Below, piece after piece: positions 15,019-24,474 of a DNA stretch of 64,000 nucleotides. A program made the position numbers and the translations under genes. Origin of the DNA: Aestuariibius insulae (GTDB lineage: Bacteria; Pseudomonadota; Alphaproteobacteria; Rhodobacterales; Rhodobacteraceae); contig NZ_JBFONW020000007.1 in the NCBI RefSeq assembly GCF_040783535.2, forward strand, positions 1-64,000, in the 5' to 3' direction. Every line of letters starts with the position of its first letter. The stretch's first letter is position 1. The notes below the pieces were generated by a model. That model made no database searches and was not told the DNA's origin. It saw only the letters and a list, made by a program, of their open reading frames with translations.

Positions 15019-16005
15019 ATGAATAGATTACTCAGGATCGTCTCGAGTCTAGCGCTTGCCGCCGGGATCGCGAGTGCTGCTTCGGCCGAGAACCCGACGA
15101 TGGGGGTTGTTGTCAAGATCGGCGGTATCCCGTGGTTCAACGCCATGGAGGAAGGCATTAAGGAGCGCGCCGCCGAGCTTGGCATGGATGCCGAGATGAT
15201 CGGGCCGACCTCTGCGGACCCCGCTTTGCAGGTGCGGGCAATCGAGGATCTGATCGCCCGTGGCGTCGACGTGATTGGCGTGGTGCCAAATGACGAGGCG
15301 GCGCTGGAGCCGGTGTTGAAGAAGGCGATGGATGCTGGGATCAAGGTGATCGCCCATGAAGGGCCGGGCCTGGAGAATGTCGACTGGAACTTCGAGCTAG
15401 CCTCGGCCGACGGCTTTGGCGAGGCGCATGCGCAGCTTCTGAGCGAGAAGGCGGAAGGCGAAGGTAAATACGCCGTCTATGTCGGCAGTCTGACCGTGCC
15501 GCTGCACAATGCCTGGGCGGATGCCGCTATTGCCTGGATGGAGACCAACCGGCCCGATCTTGAGTTGGTGGGTGACCGCTATGGCGTAGCCGAGAGCGTC
15601 GATGACAGTCGGTCGACCGCGCTCGATCTGATCGCGGCCAATCCCGACCTGAAGGGCTTTCTGGCCTTCGGCAGCCAAGGGCCCATCGGGGCAGGGCGGG
15701 CCGTGGAGGAGCGCCGTCTGGGCGGGCAGGTCCATGTGATGGGGCCGTTCTCTCCCGGGCAGGGGCGCAGCATGCTGAAGGACGGCATCATTTCGGGCGG
15801 GTATATGTGGAATCCGGCGGAGGCGGGCCGTGTCTTTGTGACCATGGGTCAGATGCTGGTCGAAGGTGCGGAGATCACCGAAGGGACCGAGATCGAGGGT
15901 CTGGGTGTCGTCAGCCCCGATGCGGAGACGCGCAATATCATCACCGACAATCTGCTCGAGATTAACGCGGATACGGTGGATGAGTTAGCCGAGAAGGGCC
16001 TCTAA
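15019..16005 (+). CDS. Sugar ABC transporter, periplasmic binding protein
   Basis: 328 residues. Signal peptide MNRLLRIVSSLALAAGIASAASA. Periplasmic-binding-protein-like domain of the ribose/AI-2 type (PF13407 group): MGVVVKIGGIPWFNAMEEG, ADPALQVRAIEDLIARGVDVIGVVPND, AGIKVIAHEG, GFLAFGSQGPIGAGRAVEE. It captures a monosaccharide in the periplasm and delivers it to the two permeases encoded downstream. The closest recognisable relatives are rhamnose/AI-2-type receptors, but the real ligand cannot be read from sequence. GGGAGGAACGC precedes the ATG. First gene of the operon. Confidence 0.93.
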   Translation: MNRLLRIVSSLALAAGIASAASAENPTMGVVVKIGGIPWFNAMEEGIKERAAELGMDAEMIGPTSADPALQVRAIEDLIARGVDVIGVVPNDEAALEPVLKKAMDAGIKVIAHEGPGLENVDWNFELASADGFGEAHAQLLSEKAEGEGKYAVYVGSLTVPLHNAWADAAIAWMETNRPDLELVGDRYGVAESVDDSRSTALDLIAANPDLKGFLAFGSQGPIGAGRAVEERRLGGQVHVMGPFSPGQGRSMLKDGIISGGYMWNPAEAGRVFVTMGQMLVEGAEITEGTEIEGLGVVSPDAETRNIITDNLLEINADTVDELAEKGL

Positions 16006-16064
16006 GCCTGACCTGACGGGCCCGCAGCCGATGCGGGCCCTCACCTGACCTTTTCAGGACAGCC

Positions 16065-17573
16065 ATGACCGAAACGAGCGATCAGCCGGATGACGCCCTG
16101 CGCCTGCGCGGGATCTCCAAGACATTCGGAGGCGTGCGGGCTTTGGACGATGTCAGCTTCGACGTCGCGCGCGGCGAAGTGCATTGCCTGGCCGGAGAGA
16201 ATGGCTGCGGGAAAAGCACGCTGATCAAGATCGTCACCGGGGTCTATACGCCGGAGCCGGGTGCCGAGATGACCTATTTCGGGGAGCGGCTGGATGGCAT
16301 CACGCCGAACGTGGCGCGGGCGCGCGGCATCGCCGTCATCTGGCAGGATCTGGCGCTATTTCCGCATATGACTGTGGCCGAGAACATCGCCTTTGACGAG
16401 ATGGTCGGCCCGCTGCCTCGGCTAACGCGCCCGGGGCAGAGCCGGGGCCGGGCGGGGGAGGTTCTGCGGCGCCTTGGGGTGACGCTTGATCTGGATGCGC
16501 CACTCAACAGTCTGCCGATCGCGCAGCGTCAGATCGTGGCGATTGCACGGGCGCTGATGGGTGAGGCGCGGCTGATCTTTATGGACGAGCCGACCGCCTC
16601 GCTGACGCAGTCTGAAACGGACGGGCTGCTCGAGATCGTGCGGGGGCTGTCGGCGGACGGGGTGGCGGTGGTTTTTGTCAGCCACCGTCTGGCCGAAGTG
16701 CTTGAGATCGCCTCGCGCGTGACTGTCGTGCGGGATGGCAGGTTGGTGGGTGTCTACCCCACCGAGGGGATGACTCAGGCGCGGCTGGGCCATCTGATGA
16801 CCGGCGCCGAGCTGGAGCAGGCGGTGACTGCCCGCGACCGCAGTGCCCTGCCGCCGGTGCTGGAGGTGCAGGGGCTGAGCCGCGCGGGGGAGTTTTACGA
16901 TGTGTCGCTGACGATCCGCGAGGGCGAGGTGCTGGGACTGACCGGGCTCATTGGCGCGGGGCGGACTGAGCTGGCTCACGCGTTGATCGGAATGACCCGT
17001 CCCGAGAGCGGCACGGTGCTGCTGAACGGTCGCGAGATCCGGCCCCTTTCGATCCGGGACGCGATCCGGGAGGGGGTCGCCTATGTGTCTGAGGATCGGC
17101 TGTCACTGGGTCTGATCCAGCCGCAATCGATTTCGGACAACACGTCTATCTCCGTACTGGACCGGCTTTTGAACGGTCTGGGTCTGATTTCGTCCGGTCA
17201 GAAAGAGGCGCTTGTTCAGCACTGGATCGAGGAGCTAGCGGTCAAGATCGGCACTCCGGACGATGCTGTTTCGACCCTGTCAGGGGGCAATCAGCAGCGG
17301 GTCGTGCTGGCCAAATGGCTGGCGACGGAGCCGCGTCTGCTGATCCTCGACAGCCCCACGGTCGGCGTCGATGTGGGCGCGCGAGCGGGGATCTTTCGCA
17401 TCGTGCGCCAGCTCGCTGATCAGGGGCTGGCGATCCTTCTGATCTCGGACGAGGTGACGGAGGTGCTGCACAATGCGGACCGCGTCCTGCATATGCGCGG
17501 CGGGCGGTTGAAGGCTGAACATGACCCCCATGCGACGTCGGTCGATACGCTGGAGGCCGAGATCTATGCGTAG
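16065..17573 (+). CDS. Sugar ABC transporter, duplicated ATP-binding protein (RbsA type)
   Basis: 502 residues with two ABC domains, the normal length for this class. First: Walker A GENGCGKST (44-52), degenerate signature LPIAQRQ (about 150), Walker B LIFMDEPTA (170-178). Second: Walker A replaced by GLIGAGRTE (294-302), normal signature LSGGNQQ (405-411), LLILDSPTVGVD (425-436), where the usual catalytic Glu after Asp is Ser. Such asymmetry is standard for RbsA/XylG-type ATPases. It powers sugar import. The stop overlaps the first permease start (ATGCGTAG). Confidence 0.95.
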   Translation: MTETSDQPDDALRLRGISKTFGGVRALDDVSFDVARGEVHCLAGENGCGKSTLIKIVTGVYTPEPGAEMTYFGERLDGITPNVARARGIAVIWQDLALFPHMTVAENIAFDEMVGPLPRLTRPGQSRGRAGEVLRRLGVTLDLDAPLNSLPIAQRQIVAIARALMGEARLIFMDEPTASLTQSETDGLLEIVRGLSADGVAVVFVSHRLAEVLEIASRVTVVRDGRLVGVYPTEGMTQARLGHLMTGAELEQAVTARDRSALPPVLEVQGLSRAGEFYDVSLTIREGEVLGLTGLIGAGRTELAHALIGMTRPESGTVLLNGREIRPLSIRDAIREGVAYVSEDRLSLGLIQPQSISDNTSISVLDRLLNGLGLISSGQKEALVQHWIEELAVKIGTPDDAVSTLSGGNQQRVVLAKWLATEPRLLILDSPTVGVDVGARAGIFRIVRQLADQGLAILLISDEVTEVLHNADRVLHMRGGRLKAEHDPHATSVDTLEAEIYA

Positions 17574-18579
17574 CCTTGTGGCCTCCAACCGGATCGAGGC
17601 GCGGCTTGGGATCGTGCTGCTGTTGATGGTGATCGGGCTGAGCCTGACGACGGATACGTTCCTGGCGCTCGCCAATCTGACCTCGCTCTTGAACAATAAT
17701 GCGGTGAACCTGATCTGGGCGGTGGGCCTTTTGGTCGTGCTGATCGCAGGCGGGATCGATATCAGCTTCGCGGTTGCGGCGTCGGTCGTGCAATATGTCG
17801 CCGTCTATTGCTTCGAGGCGCTGGGCGGAGGCAATTGGTTCATCGGGTTCCTCATCTGCGGCGCGCTGGGGATCGGGCTGGGGCTGATCAATGCGGCGCT
17901 GATCCACGGCTTTCGCATTATCTCGATCGTGATCACCATCGCGACATTCAATGCCTATTTCGGGCTGCTCATGTTCTTTTCCGGCGGGCGGTTCATCTAT
18001 GATCTGCCGGACTGGTGGACGGACCGGATCTTTATCTTCGAACATCAGTCGGCCAGCGGGGTCTGGTCCGAGCTGAGCCTTGCCGTCGCCGTCATGGCAG
18101 GCTGCGTGATCGCGACGTGGCTGCTGATCCGGCGGACGACGATCGGGCGGCAGCTTTATGCGTTCGGGGACAATCCCGAAGGGGCGCGCCGGGCGGGTGT
18201 GAACATCGCGCTGATGCAGGCGATTGCGTTCGGATGGATGGGCCTGATGGCCGGGATCGGCGGGTTTATGCAGGTCAATATCGTCAAGGAGGTCGTCCCG
18301 AATGCGCTTTATGGGCGCGAGCTTGAGGTGCTGGCTGCCGTCGTTCTTGGCGGTGCGCGCCTTGGCGGCGGCAAGGGGACGGTGCTGGGCTGCATTCTGG
18401 GCGTCATGTTCGTGGCGATCACGCAGAACGGGCTGAACCTGCTCGGGATCTCGCCCTTTGCGTTTCAGATGATCATCGGGGCGGCGATCCTGATCGCGAT
18501 CTCTTCGTCGAATATCTCGCTGGATCTGCCGGGGCTGGGCGGCCGTCGCGTGGCTCTCGGGACGGAGAGGGCGCCATGA
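17566..18579 (+). CDS. Sugar ABC transporter permease 1
   Basis: 337 residues from ATG 17566, which overlaps the ATPase stop. BPD_transp_2 (RbsC-type) permease: about eight to ten hydrophobic segments, and the conserved loop LLIRRTTIGRQLYAFGDNPEGARRAGVN, which contacts the ATPase, then GGARLGGGKGTVLGCILGV. It forms half of the inner-membrane channel with the next gene product. Stop and next start overlap as ATGA. Confidence 0.94.
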   Translation: MRSLVASNRIEARLGIVLLLMVIGLSLTTDTFLALANLTSLLNNNAVNLIWAVGLLVVLIAGGIDISFAVAASVVQYVAVYCFEALGGGNWFIGFLICGALGIGLGLINAALIHGFRIISIVITIATFNAYFGLLMFFSGGRFIYDLPDWWTDRIFIFEHQSASGVWSELSLAVAVMAGCVIATWLLIRRTTIGRQLYAFGDNPEGARRAGVNIALMQAIAFGWMGLMAGIGGFMQVNIVKEVVPNALYGRELEVLAAVVLGGARLGGGKGTVLGCILGVMFVAITQNGLNLLGISPFAFQMIIGAAILIAISSSNISLDLPGLGGRRVALGTERAP

Positions 18580-19559
18580 TCCGCCTGCGCAAGGCCCTCG
18601 GCGTCGAGACGCTGCCGCTTTTAGTGATGTTGGCGCTGGTCGTCGTGGTCTTTGCCCTGGCGACGCCGCGCTTTCTGACGGCGGCCAATCTGGGCTCGAT
18701 GGCGGTGCAGCTGCCGGTGCTGGGCCTGCTGACGCTGGCGATGCTGGTGCCGATCCTGTCGGGCGGGCTGAACCTTGCGATCATCTATCAGGCTAACCTG
18801 TCAGGCTTGACGCTGGCTTGGGTGCTGCTGTCCTTTGGCGGGTCCGAGGCGGGGTTTGGGGCGTTCGTTCTGGGGACTGTTGCAGCGATTGCCGTAGGTG
18901 CGCTATCGGGGCTGATTATGGGGCTGGTGGTCGCCTATATCGGCGCGCATCCGATCCTTGTTTCGCTGGCGATGATGATCTTTCTGCGGGGGCTGGGAGA
19001 GTTCATGACCCGCGGCGGGGATATCTCAGGCTTTCCCGATTATATGCGCGTGATTGGGCATGGGGATGTGCTTGGCGTGCCTGTTCCGCTTTTGATCTTT
19101 CTGGGCGCCGCTTTGCTGTGGCACGTCATGCTCAAGCGCACGCGGCACGGCTTTTCCGTTTACATGGTCGGCTCGAATATCGATGCGGCGGAGTATTCAG
19201 GGCTGCATACAAAGCGGACGCTGACGCTGATCTACACGATTTCCGGTGTGATCTGCGCGATTGCAGGGATCCTGATGGCCGCGCGGTTCAACTCGGTTCG
19301 CGTGGGGCACGGAGAGGCGCTTCTGCTGGTCACGGTGCTGGCCTGTTTTCTGGGCGGGATCGATCCGTTCGGCGGCTTTGGCAAGGTGCTGCCCGTGGTG
19401 CTGGCGCTGATGATCCTGCAGGCGCTGTCCTCGGGGCTGAACCTGCTGGGCGCGAACCAGCATCTGTCGACGGCGGTCTGGGGGCTGTTCCTGATTGGGG
19501 TCATGGCGCTGCGCTGGGTGGCGCAGCAATGGAATTCGAGGCGACGACGGGAGATCTGA
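18576..19559 (+). CDS. Sugar ABC transporter permease 2
   Basis: 327 residues, second RbsC-type permease. Hydrophobic segments fill most of the protein (LPLLVMLALVVVVFALA, LGLLTLAMLVPILSGGLNLAI, LGTVAAIAVGALSGLIMGLVV), with the coupling loop KRTRHGFSVYMVGSNIDAAEYSGL. It pairs with the preceding permease to make a heteromeric channel. The C-terminus ends in a short basic cytoplasmic tail. Only two bases separate it from the epimerase gene. Confidence 0.94.
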   Translation: MIRLRKALGVETLPLLVMLALVVVVFALATPRFLTAANLGSMAVQLPVLGLLTLAMLVPILSGGLNLAIIYQANLSGLTLAWVLLSFGGSEAGFGAFVLGTVAAIAVGALSGLIMGLVVAYIGAHPILVSLAMMIFLRGLGEFMTRGGDISGFPDYMRVIGHGDVLGVPVPLLIFLGAALLWHVMLKRTRHGFSVYMVGSNIDAAEYSGLHTKRTLTLIYTISGVICAIAGILMAARFNSVRVGHGEALLLVTVLACFLGGIDPFGGFGKVLPVVLALMILQALSSGLNLLGANQHLSTAVWGLFLIGVMALRWVAQQWNSRRRREI

Positions 19560-19561
19560 CA

Positions 19562-20410
19562 ATGCAAGGATTCGGGGTTCACACCAGCATGTGGACGATG
19601 AACTGGGACCGGGATGGCGCCGAACGGGCCGTCGCGGGCGCCGTTGAATACGGCATGGATTTCATCGAGATAGCCCTTTTGAACGCGCCTGCGGTCGACG
19701 CGGCTCACACGCGCGGCCTGCTTGAGGCGCATAAGCTGCGGGCGGTTTGCTCGCTGGGCCTGCCCGAGCCGGTCTGGGCGTCGGTGAACCCCGAGGGGGC
19801 GGTGGATCATCTCAAGGTCGCCATGGACGTGACGAAGGCGATGGGTGCCGAAGCGCTCTCTGGCGTGACCTATGGCGGGATCGGCGAACGGACTGGATTG
19901 CCGCCGTCTGAGCAGGAGCTGTCGAACGTCGCCCGCGCTCTGGAGGCGGCAGCGGCCTATGCCAAATCACTGGGGCTGCTGTTCGGGATCGAGCCGGTGA
20001 ACCGTTACGAGAACCATCTGATCAATACCGGCTGGCAAGCGCGCGATATGATCGAGCGGGTCGGGGCGGAGAATATCTTTATCCATCTCGACACCTACCA
20101 CATGAATATCGAAGAGAAGGGCGTGGCGAATGGTATTCTCGATGTGCGCGAGCATCTGAAGTATATTCACCTGTCGGAATCCGATCGTGGCACGCCGGGT
20201 GAAGGCTGCTGTGACTGGGACGAGGTCTATGCCACACTCGCTGCCATCGGGTTCGAGGGAGGGCTCGCCATGGAGAGCTTCATCAACATGCCCCCCGAGG
20301 TCGCCTATGGCCTTTCCGTTTGGCGTCCTGTCGCAGAGAGCCATCGCGAAGTGATGGACAAGGGGCTGCCGTTTCTGCGCAACAAGGCGCAGCAATACCG
20401 GCTGATCTGA
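19562..20410 (+). CDS. Ketose 3-epimerase (tagatose/psicose 3-epimerase family)
   Basis: 282 residues from ATG 19562. AP-endonuclease-2-like TIM barrel. The family's metal and catalytic residues are visible: Glu in LFGIEPVNRYENHLINT, Asp and His in FIHLDTYHMNIEE, His in YIHLSESDRGTPGEG, and the second catalytic Glu in GLAMESFI. These enzymes interconvert D-tagatose/D-sorbose, D-psicose/D-fructose or similar ketoses at C3. Sitting inside a sugar-import operon upstream of two kinases, it likely feeds a ketose into the FGGY kinase. Exact substrate is unknown. Confidence 0.9.
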   Translation: MQGFGVHTSMWTMNWDRDGAERAVAGAVEYGMDFIEIALLNAPAVDAAHTRGLLEAHKLRAVCSLGLPEPVWASVNPEGAVDHLKVAMDVTKAMGAEALSGVTYGGIGERTGLPPSEQELSNVARALEAAAAYAKSLGLLFGIEPVNRYENHLINTGWQARDMIERVGAENIFIHLDTYHMNIEEKGVANGILDVREHLKYIHLSESDRGTPGEGCCDWDEVYATLAAIGFEGGLAMESFINMPPEVAYGLSVWRPVAESHREVMDKGLPFLRNKAQQYRLI

Positions 20411-20413
20411 GGG

Positions 20414-21049
20414 ATGGCGCCTGAGCGCATCACCGGGGCTGGCCTGATCGCTCGGCTGGACGCGTTGTCGCGGGGGAGGCGGACGATCATCGGGATCGCG
20501 GGCGCGCCGGGATCGGGCAAGTCGACGCTGGCGGACGGGGTGGCGGAGGCTCTTGGCGCACGCGCTGCGGTGCTGCCGATGGACGGATATCACTACGATG
20601 ACATCCTGCTGCACGAGCTGGGTCGCCATGCCCGCAAAGGGGCGCCCGATACGTTCGATGTGGATGGCTTGGCGCATATGATCGGTCGGCTGAGATCCGG
20701 GGGCGAGGTGGTCGTGCCTGTCTTCGACCGCGACAAGGAGATCGCCCGCGCCGGGGCGCGGGTCATTCCGGAGGCGGCGGAGATCATTTTGGTGGAAGGC
20801 AATTACGTTCTGGCTGGCGATCCGCCCTGGTCGGTGCTGCGCGATGCTTTTGAGCTGCGTGTCCTAATCGATGTCCCCGAAGACGAACTGCGCCGCCGTC
20901 TGCGGCAACGGTGGGAGCACTACGCGCTGTCCGAGGAGGCGATCCTGGCCAAGCTGGATGAGAATGATCTGCCGAACGGACGCTATGTCCGGTCCTCTAG
21001 CGTAGGTGTCGACCTGCTTTTGACGCAGGAGGGCCCCGATGGCGGATAG
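20414..21049 (+). CDS. P-loop sugar/nucleoside kinase-like protein
   Basis: 211 residues. Walker A GIAGAPGSGKST (near residue 31-42), then VLPMDGYHYDD, RKGAPDTFDVDGLAHMI and ILVEGNYVLAGDPPW, the uridine-kinase/phosphoribulokinase-like pattern shared with the FrcK-type fructose kinases and YggC. It transfers ATP phosphate to a small hydroxyl substrate in the cytoplasm. The family name does not fix the substrate; the setting suggests a sugar. Its end overlaps the next start by 11 bases, so the two kinases are coupled. Confidence 0.85.
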   Translation: MAPERITGAGLIARLDALSRGRRTIIGIAGAPGSGKSTLADGVAEALGARAAVLPMDGYHYDDILLHELGRHARKGAPDTFDVDGLAHMIGRLRSGGEVVVPVFDRDKEIARAGARVIPEAAEIILVEGNYVLAGDPPWSVLRDAFELRVLIDVPEDELRRRLRQRWEHYALSEEAILAKLDENDLPNGRYVRSSSVGVDLLLTQEGPDGG

Positions 21050-22610
21050 GCTGACGCTTGGGATCGATGTGGGCACGGGTAGCGCGCGGGCGGGGCTCTT
21101 TGATGGGGCAGGGCGGCTTGCGGGGCATGGGGCGCATCCGATCCATCTCTGGCAGGATGGCGAATTGGCGGAGCAATCCTCAGCCGATATCTGGCTGGCC
21201 GTCTGCCGTGCGACGGCTGGCGCATTGGAGGCGGCGGAGGCCAAGGCCGAGGATGTCGCTGGTATCGGGTTCGATGCCACCTGCTCGATGGCGGTGCTGA
21301 GCTCGGATGGCAGTCCGGTCACGGTCAGCCGAAGCGGCCATCCGGCGCGCGATGTTATCGTATGGATGGATCATCGGGCGATCGATCAGGCACGGCGCAT
21401 CAACGAGACTGACCACCCTGTCCTGCGCTATGTCGGTGGACGGATTTCGCCCGAGATGCAGACGCCCAAGCTGCTGTGGCTGAAGGAAAATATGCCTCAA
21501 AGCTATGCGGGGGCCGGGCATTTCATGGACTTGCCCGACTGGCTGACCTGGCGCGCGACCGCCAGCACGGCGCGGTCGATCTGCACGGTCACCTGCAAGT
21601 GGACCTATCTGGCGCATGAACATCGTTGGGATTCCAGCTATTTTCGGGAGATCGGGCTGGAGGATCTGGCAGAGGCGCCCGCTCGGATTGGTACCGAAAT
21701 CGTCCCGCTTGGCACGCCGCTCGGTTCCGGTCTCTCACCCGAAGCCGCTGCGGATCTGGGCTTGATCCGGGGCATACCCGTCGCGGCGAGCCTCATCGAT
21801 GCCCATGCAGGCGGCATTGGCACCCTTGGCGCAGCAGACGGGCCGGGAGAGGCGACCAGCCGCATGGCCTATGTGTTCGGCACCTCGGCCTGCACCATGA
21901 CCTCGACACAGGATCCGACCTTCGTGCCGGGGGTCTGGGGGCCGTATCATTCCGCGATGATCCCGGGGCTTTGGCTCAACGAAGGCGGCCAGTCCGCGGC
22001 CGGGGCTGCCATTGCGCAGCTTCTTGCGATGCATCCGGCGAGCGCGCGTGCTGAAACGAATGGGCAGAGCCTTCCCCACGCGCTGGCGGAAGAGGCGGCT
22101 GCTATGGGCGATGCGTTTGCGGTGGCTGGAGAGATCACGGTCGTTCCGGACTTCAACGGCAATCGCTCACCCCATGCCGATCCGGGCGCGCGCGCGGTGA
22201 TTGCAGGCCTTGGCGCCCGAACGGATCATGGCTCGCTTATCGCGCTTTATGCGGCGGGGCTTCTGGGGCTGGGCTACGGGCTGCGCCAGATCCTCGAGGC
22301 GCAAAGGAATGCGGGGATCGACACCGAGGCCATCGTCGTCAGCGGCGGAGCGGGGGCGCATCCGTTTGTGCGGCAGACATTGGCCGACGCGACAGGGCTG
22401 CCGATCCTTTTGCCCGAGACGCCTGAACCGGTGCTTCTAGGCTCTGCGATGCTCGGAGCCGTGGCTGCCGGGATCCATGCGGATATCCCGGTCGCGATGC
22501 GGGCCATGTCACGCAACGCTGCTCGTCTGAGCCCCGATCCAGCACGGACGGATGCCCATACCGCGCGCTTCCGGCGCTTTGCCGCGTTGCAAGCGGCGTC
22601 TGGGCTGTGA
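21039..22610 (+). CDS. FGGY-family pentulose (ribulokinase-type) kinase
   Basis: 523 residues. Actin-like ATPase fold: phosphate-1 motif LGIDVGTGSARAGLFD, catalytic region GIGFDATCSMAVL, VIVWMDHRAIDQA, and MAYVFGTSACTMTSTQ followed by GVWGPYHSAMIPGLWLNEGGQSAAGAA; the C-terminal FGGY signature region includes VVSGGAGAHPFVRQTLAD. The length and the GFDATCSM/MDHRA motifs fit the D-ribulokinase (FGGY-pentulose) branch. With a ketose epimerase and a sugar importer in the same operon, it should phosphorylate the epimerised ketose. Exact sugar unknown. Confidence 0.9.
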   Translation: MADRLTLGIDVGTGSARAGLFDGAGRLAGHGAHPIHLWQDGELAEQSSADIWLAVCRATAGALEAAEAKAEDVAGIGFDATCSMAVLSSDGSPVTVSRSGHPARDVIVWMDHRAIDQARRINETDHPVLRYVGGRISPEMQTPKLLWLKENMPQSYAGAGHFMDLPDWLTWRATASTARSICTVTCKWTYLAHEHRWDSSYFREIGLEDLAEAPARIGTEIVPLGTPLGSGLSPEAAADLGLIRGIPVAASLIDAHAGGIGTLGAADGPGEATSRMAYVFGTSACTMTSTQDPTFVPGVWGPYHSAMIPGLWLNEGGQSAAGAAIAQLLAMHPASARAETNGQSLPHALAEEAAAMGDAFAVAGEITVVPDFNGNRSPHADPGARAVIAGLGARTDHGSLIALYAAGLLGLGYGLRQILEAQRNAGIDTEAIVVSGGAGAHPFVRQTLADATGLPILLPETPEPVLLGSAMLGAVAAGIHADIPVAMRAMSRNAARLSPDPARTDAHTARFRRFAALQAASGL

Positions 22611-22625
22611 GATCCTCATCAGCAG

Positions 22626-23654
22626 GTGCGCATGGCTGATCCTGCCGGTAGAAAGCGCATCACGATCTATGATCTTGCGATGCTGGCGGAGGCCTCGCCC
22701 AGTACGGTCAGCGCCGTTCTGAGCGGCAACTGGCGCAAGCGGCGCATCAGCGAAAGAATGGCGCAGCGCATTCAGGAGCTGGCGCGACAGCATGGCTATG
22801 CGCTGAACATGCAGGCGCGGGCGCTTCGCAAGGAACGGTCGGGTATCATCGGGATGATCGTTCCGATGTATGACAACCGCTATTTCAGCTCTATCGCGCA
22901 GACATTTGAGCAGATGGCCCGGGCGCGGGGGCTTTTGCCGATCGTTACCAGTACCCAGCGCGATCCCGCTCTAGAGGCGGAAGCCGCCAGCGCGATGCTC
23001 GCCTATCAGGTCGAAACACTGATCTGCACCGGTACGACCGATCCCGATCAAATCCATGATCTGTGTGCCGCGGCAGGCGTTCCCACGCTTAACCTCGATC
23101 TTCCGGGAACCAAGGCCGCTTCTGTCATTTCCGACAATTATGCTGGCGCGCTGACCCTGACACGCCAGGCTCTTGCGACGGCCAAGGGGGAGGGGCAGTT
23201 CATCTTCCTCGGGGGCCGCGCGACGGATCATAACACGCGCGAGCGCATCCGAGGCTTTCTAGATGCTCATACCGAGCAGGGGCTGAGTGTCGATCCGGCG
23301 AATATCCTTACCGGAGGATACGCGGCGGACAAAGCCTATGAGGCGCTTTCGCATCATCTTGCCAGTACGGGACGTTTGCCGCCGGGCCTTTTCGTCGCCT
23401 CTACAATTACGCTCGAGGGGGTCGTGCGCTTCTTTGGTGATCATCCCGACCTCAACATGACGGAACTGTCGATCGCCTGTTTCGACTGGGACCCCTTCGT
23501 TGCGGTCCTTGGCAAGAACATCTTTATGGTGCGCCAAGATGTGACGGCTATGATGCGTCATATCTTCGACCTTGTGGACGGACGGGCCGAGGCCCCGACG
23601 CTTATCGAAGTTCCGCTGGTTCCGATGGAGTTCGACGATGATGCACCGACCTGA
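22626..23654 (+). CDS. LacI-family transcriptional regulator
   Basis: 342 residues from GTG 22626 (an ATG lies six bases on). N-terminal HTH ITIYDLAMLAEASPSTVSAVLSG, hinge region ARQHGYALNMQARALRKERSGIIGMIVP, then a periplasmic-binding-type effector domain (IFLGGRATDHNTRERIRGF; PPGLFVASTITLEGVV). It follows the kinases on the same strand. Operators with the typical CG centre lie at the front of the operon (14925-14989), so it probably represses the importer until a sugar is bound. Confidence 0.92.
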   Translation: MRMADPAGRKRITIYDLAMLAEASPSTVSAVLSGNWRKRRISERMAQRIQELARQHGYALNMQARALRKERSGIIGMIVPMYDNRYFSSIAQTFEQMARARGLLPIVTSTQRDPALEAEAASAMLAYQVETLICTGTTDPDQIHDLCAAAGVPTLNLDLPGTKAASVISDNYAGALTLTRQALATAKGEGQFIFLGGRATDHNTRERIRGFLDAHTEQGLSVDPANILTGGYAADKAYEALSHHLASTGRLPPGLFVASTITLEGVVRFFGDHPDLNMTELSIACFDWDPFVAVLGKNIFMVRQDVTAMMRHIFDLVDGRAEAPTLIEVPLVPMEFDDDAPT

Positions 23655-24411
23655 CCGATGGCTGCGCGCGGCTATTGTCGGCTTGGCTCTTGCCGCGAGC
23701 CCCGCCGCTGCCGAGACAGAACCGGGCGATTTCGCCCGCAATGTCACGACCCATGTCCTGATCCACGAGCTGGCTCATGCGTTGATCCGCGAATTCGACT
23801 TGCCCGTCCTTGGCAATGAGGAGATAATCGCCGATGCATTTGCCACGCTTTACATCGCGCAGGTCATGCCGGACCGTGCCAAGGCTATCGTCACCGACCG
23901 GGCGAGGTCCTGGATCATCGAGGCGGCGGAGTTCCCCGGCACGCCAGATCTGAAGGGCGAGCATCCGCCTGATGCCCGCCGGGCCTATCGTGCAGTCTGT
24001 CTTCTCTATGGGTTCGATCCGGAAAGCTATGGCGATCTGCCGTCCTGGGCTGGTCTATCCGACAATGATGCGGCGGACTGCGCTGACGCGGCCCCCGAGA
24101 TTGCCCGCAGTTGGCGCCGTCTGCTGACGCCTCTGATGGCGCCGGACGAGTTTGAGACCCGCGAGTTTCGGATCGAATATGGTGACAGTGATCTGACCGA
24201 TATGGTGCGCGAGAGCGGTCTGATGGAGGAGATTGGGGGCGAGATCTCCCGCTTCGACTGGCATTCGCAGATTACGCTCTTTTTCGACGGGTGTGATGGC
24301 GGCGCGGGGTGGAGCCGCAGCCGCCGGACGATCCGGCTTTGTGACAGCTATTTGCAGCGTTTTATCGATCAGGAAGAGGCTGCGGCCTTGCTTGAAGACG
24401 GGTTGCGCTAG
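23638..24411 (+). CDS. Exported DUF4344-type zinc metallopeptidase
   Basis: 257 residues from ATG 23638 (or 23641), overlapping the lacI end by 17 bases. Signal peptide MHRPDRWLRAAIVGLALAASPAAA. Catalytic zinc motif HVLIHELAHALI (HExxH) is near residue 43, with the third ligand probably in NEEIIADAFATLY (a Glu/Asp helix). Later segments EFRIEYGDSDLTD and ITLFFDGCDGGAGWSRS match DUF4344. It would act in the periplasm. No sugar-related role is known, so its place between repressor and phosphomannomutase is odd. Confidence 0.82.
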   Translation: MMHRPDRWLRAAIVGLALAASPAAAETEPGDFARNVTTHVLIHELAHALIREFDLPVLGNEEIIADAFATLYIAQVMPDRAKAIVTDRARSWIIEAAEFPGTPDLKGEHPPDARRAYRAVCLLYGFDPESYGDLPSWAGLSDNDAADCADAAPEIARSWRRLLTPLMAPDEFETREFRIEYGDSDLTDMVRESGLMEEIGGEISRFDWHSQITLFFDGCDGGAGWSRSRRTIRLCDSYLQRFIDQEEAAALLEDGLR

Positions 24412-24474
24412 CGCTCTTTCTTGACCTGGTCGCTGTGCTGGCGTCCTTTGAGCGTAAGCAAAGAAGGGTTTTCC

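Noticed and set aside
16065..17573. Degenerate first ABC signature and altered second Walker motifs as signs of a broken gene.
   Set aside because: This asymmetry is normal in RbsA-type duplicated ATPases.
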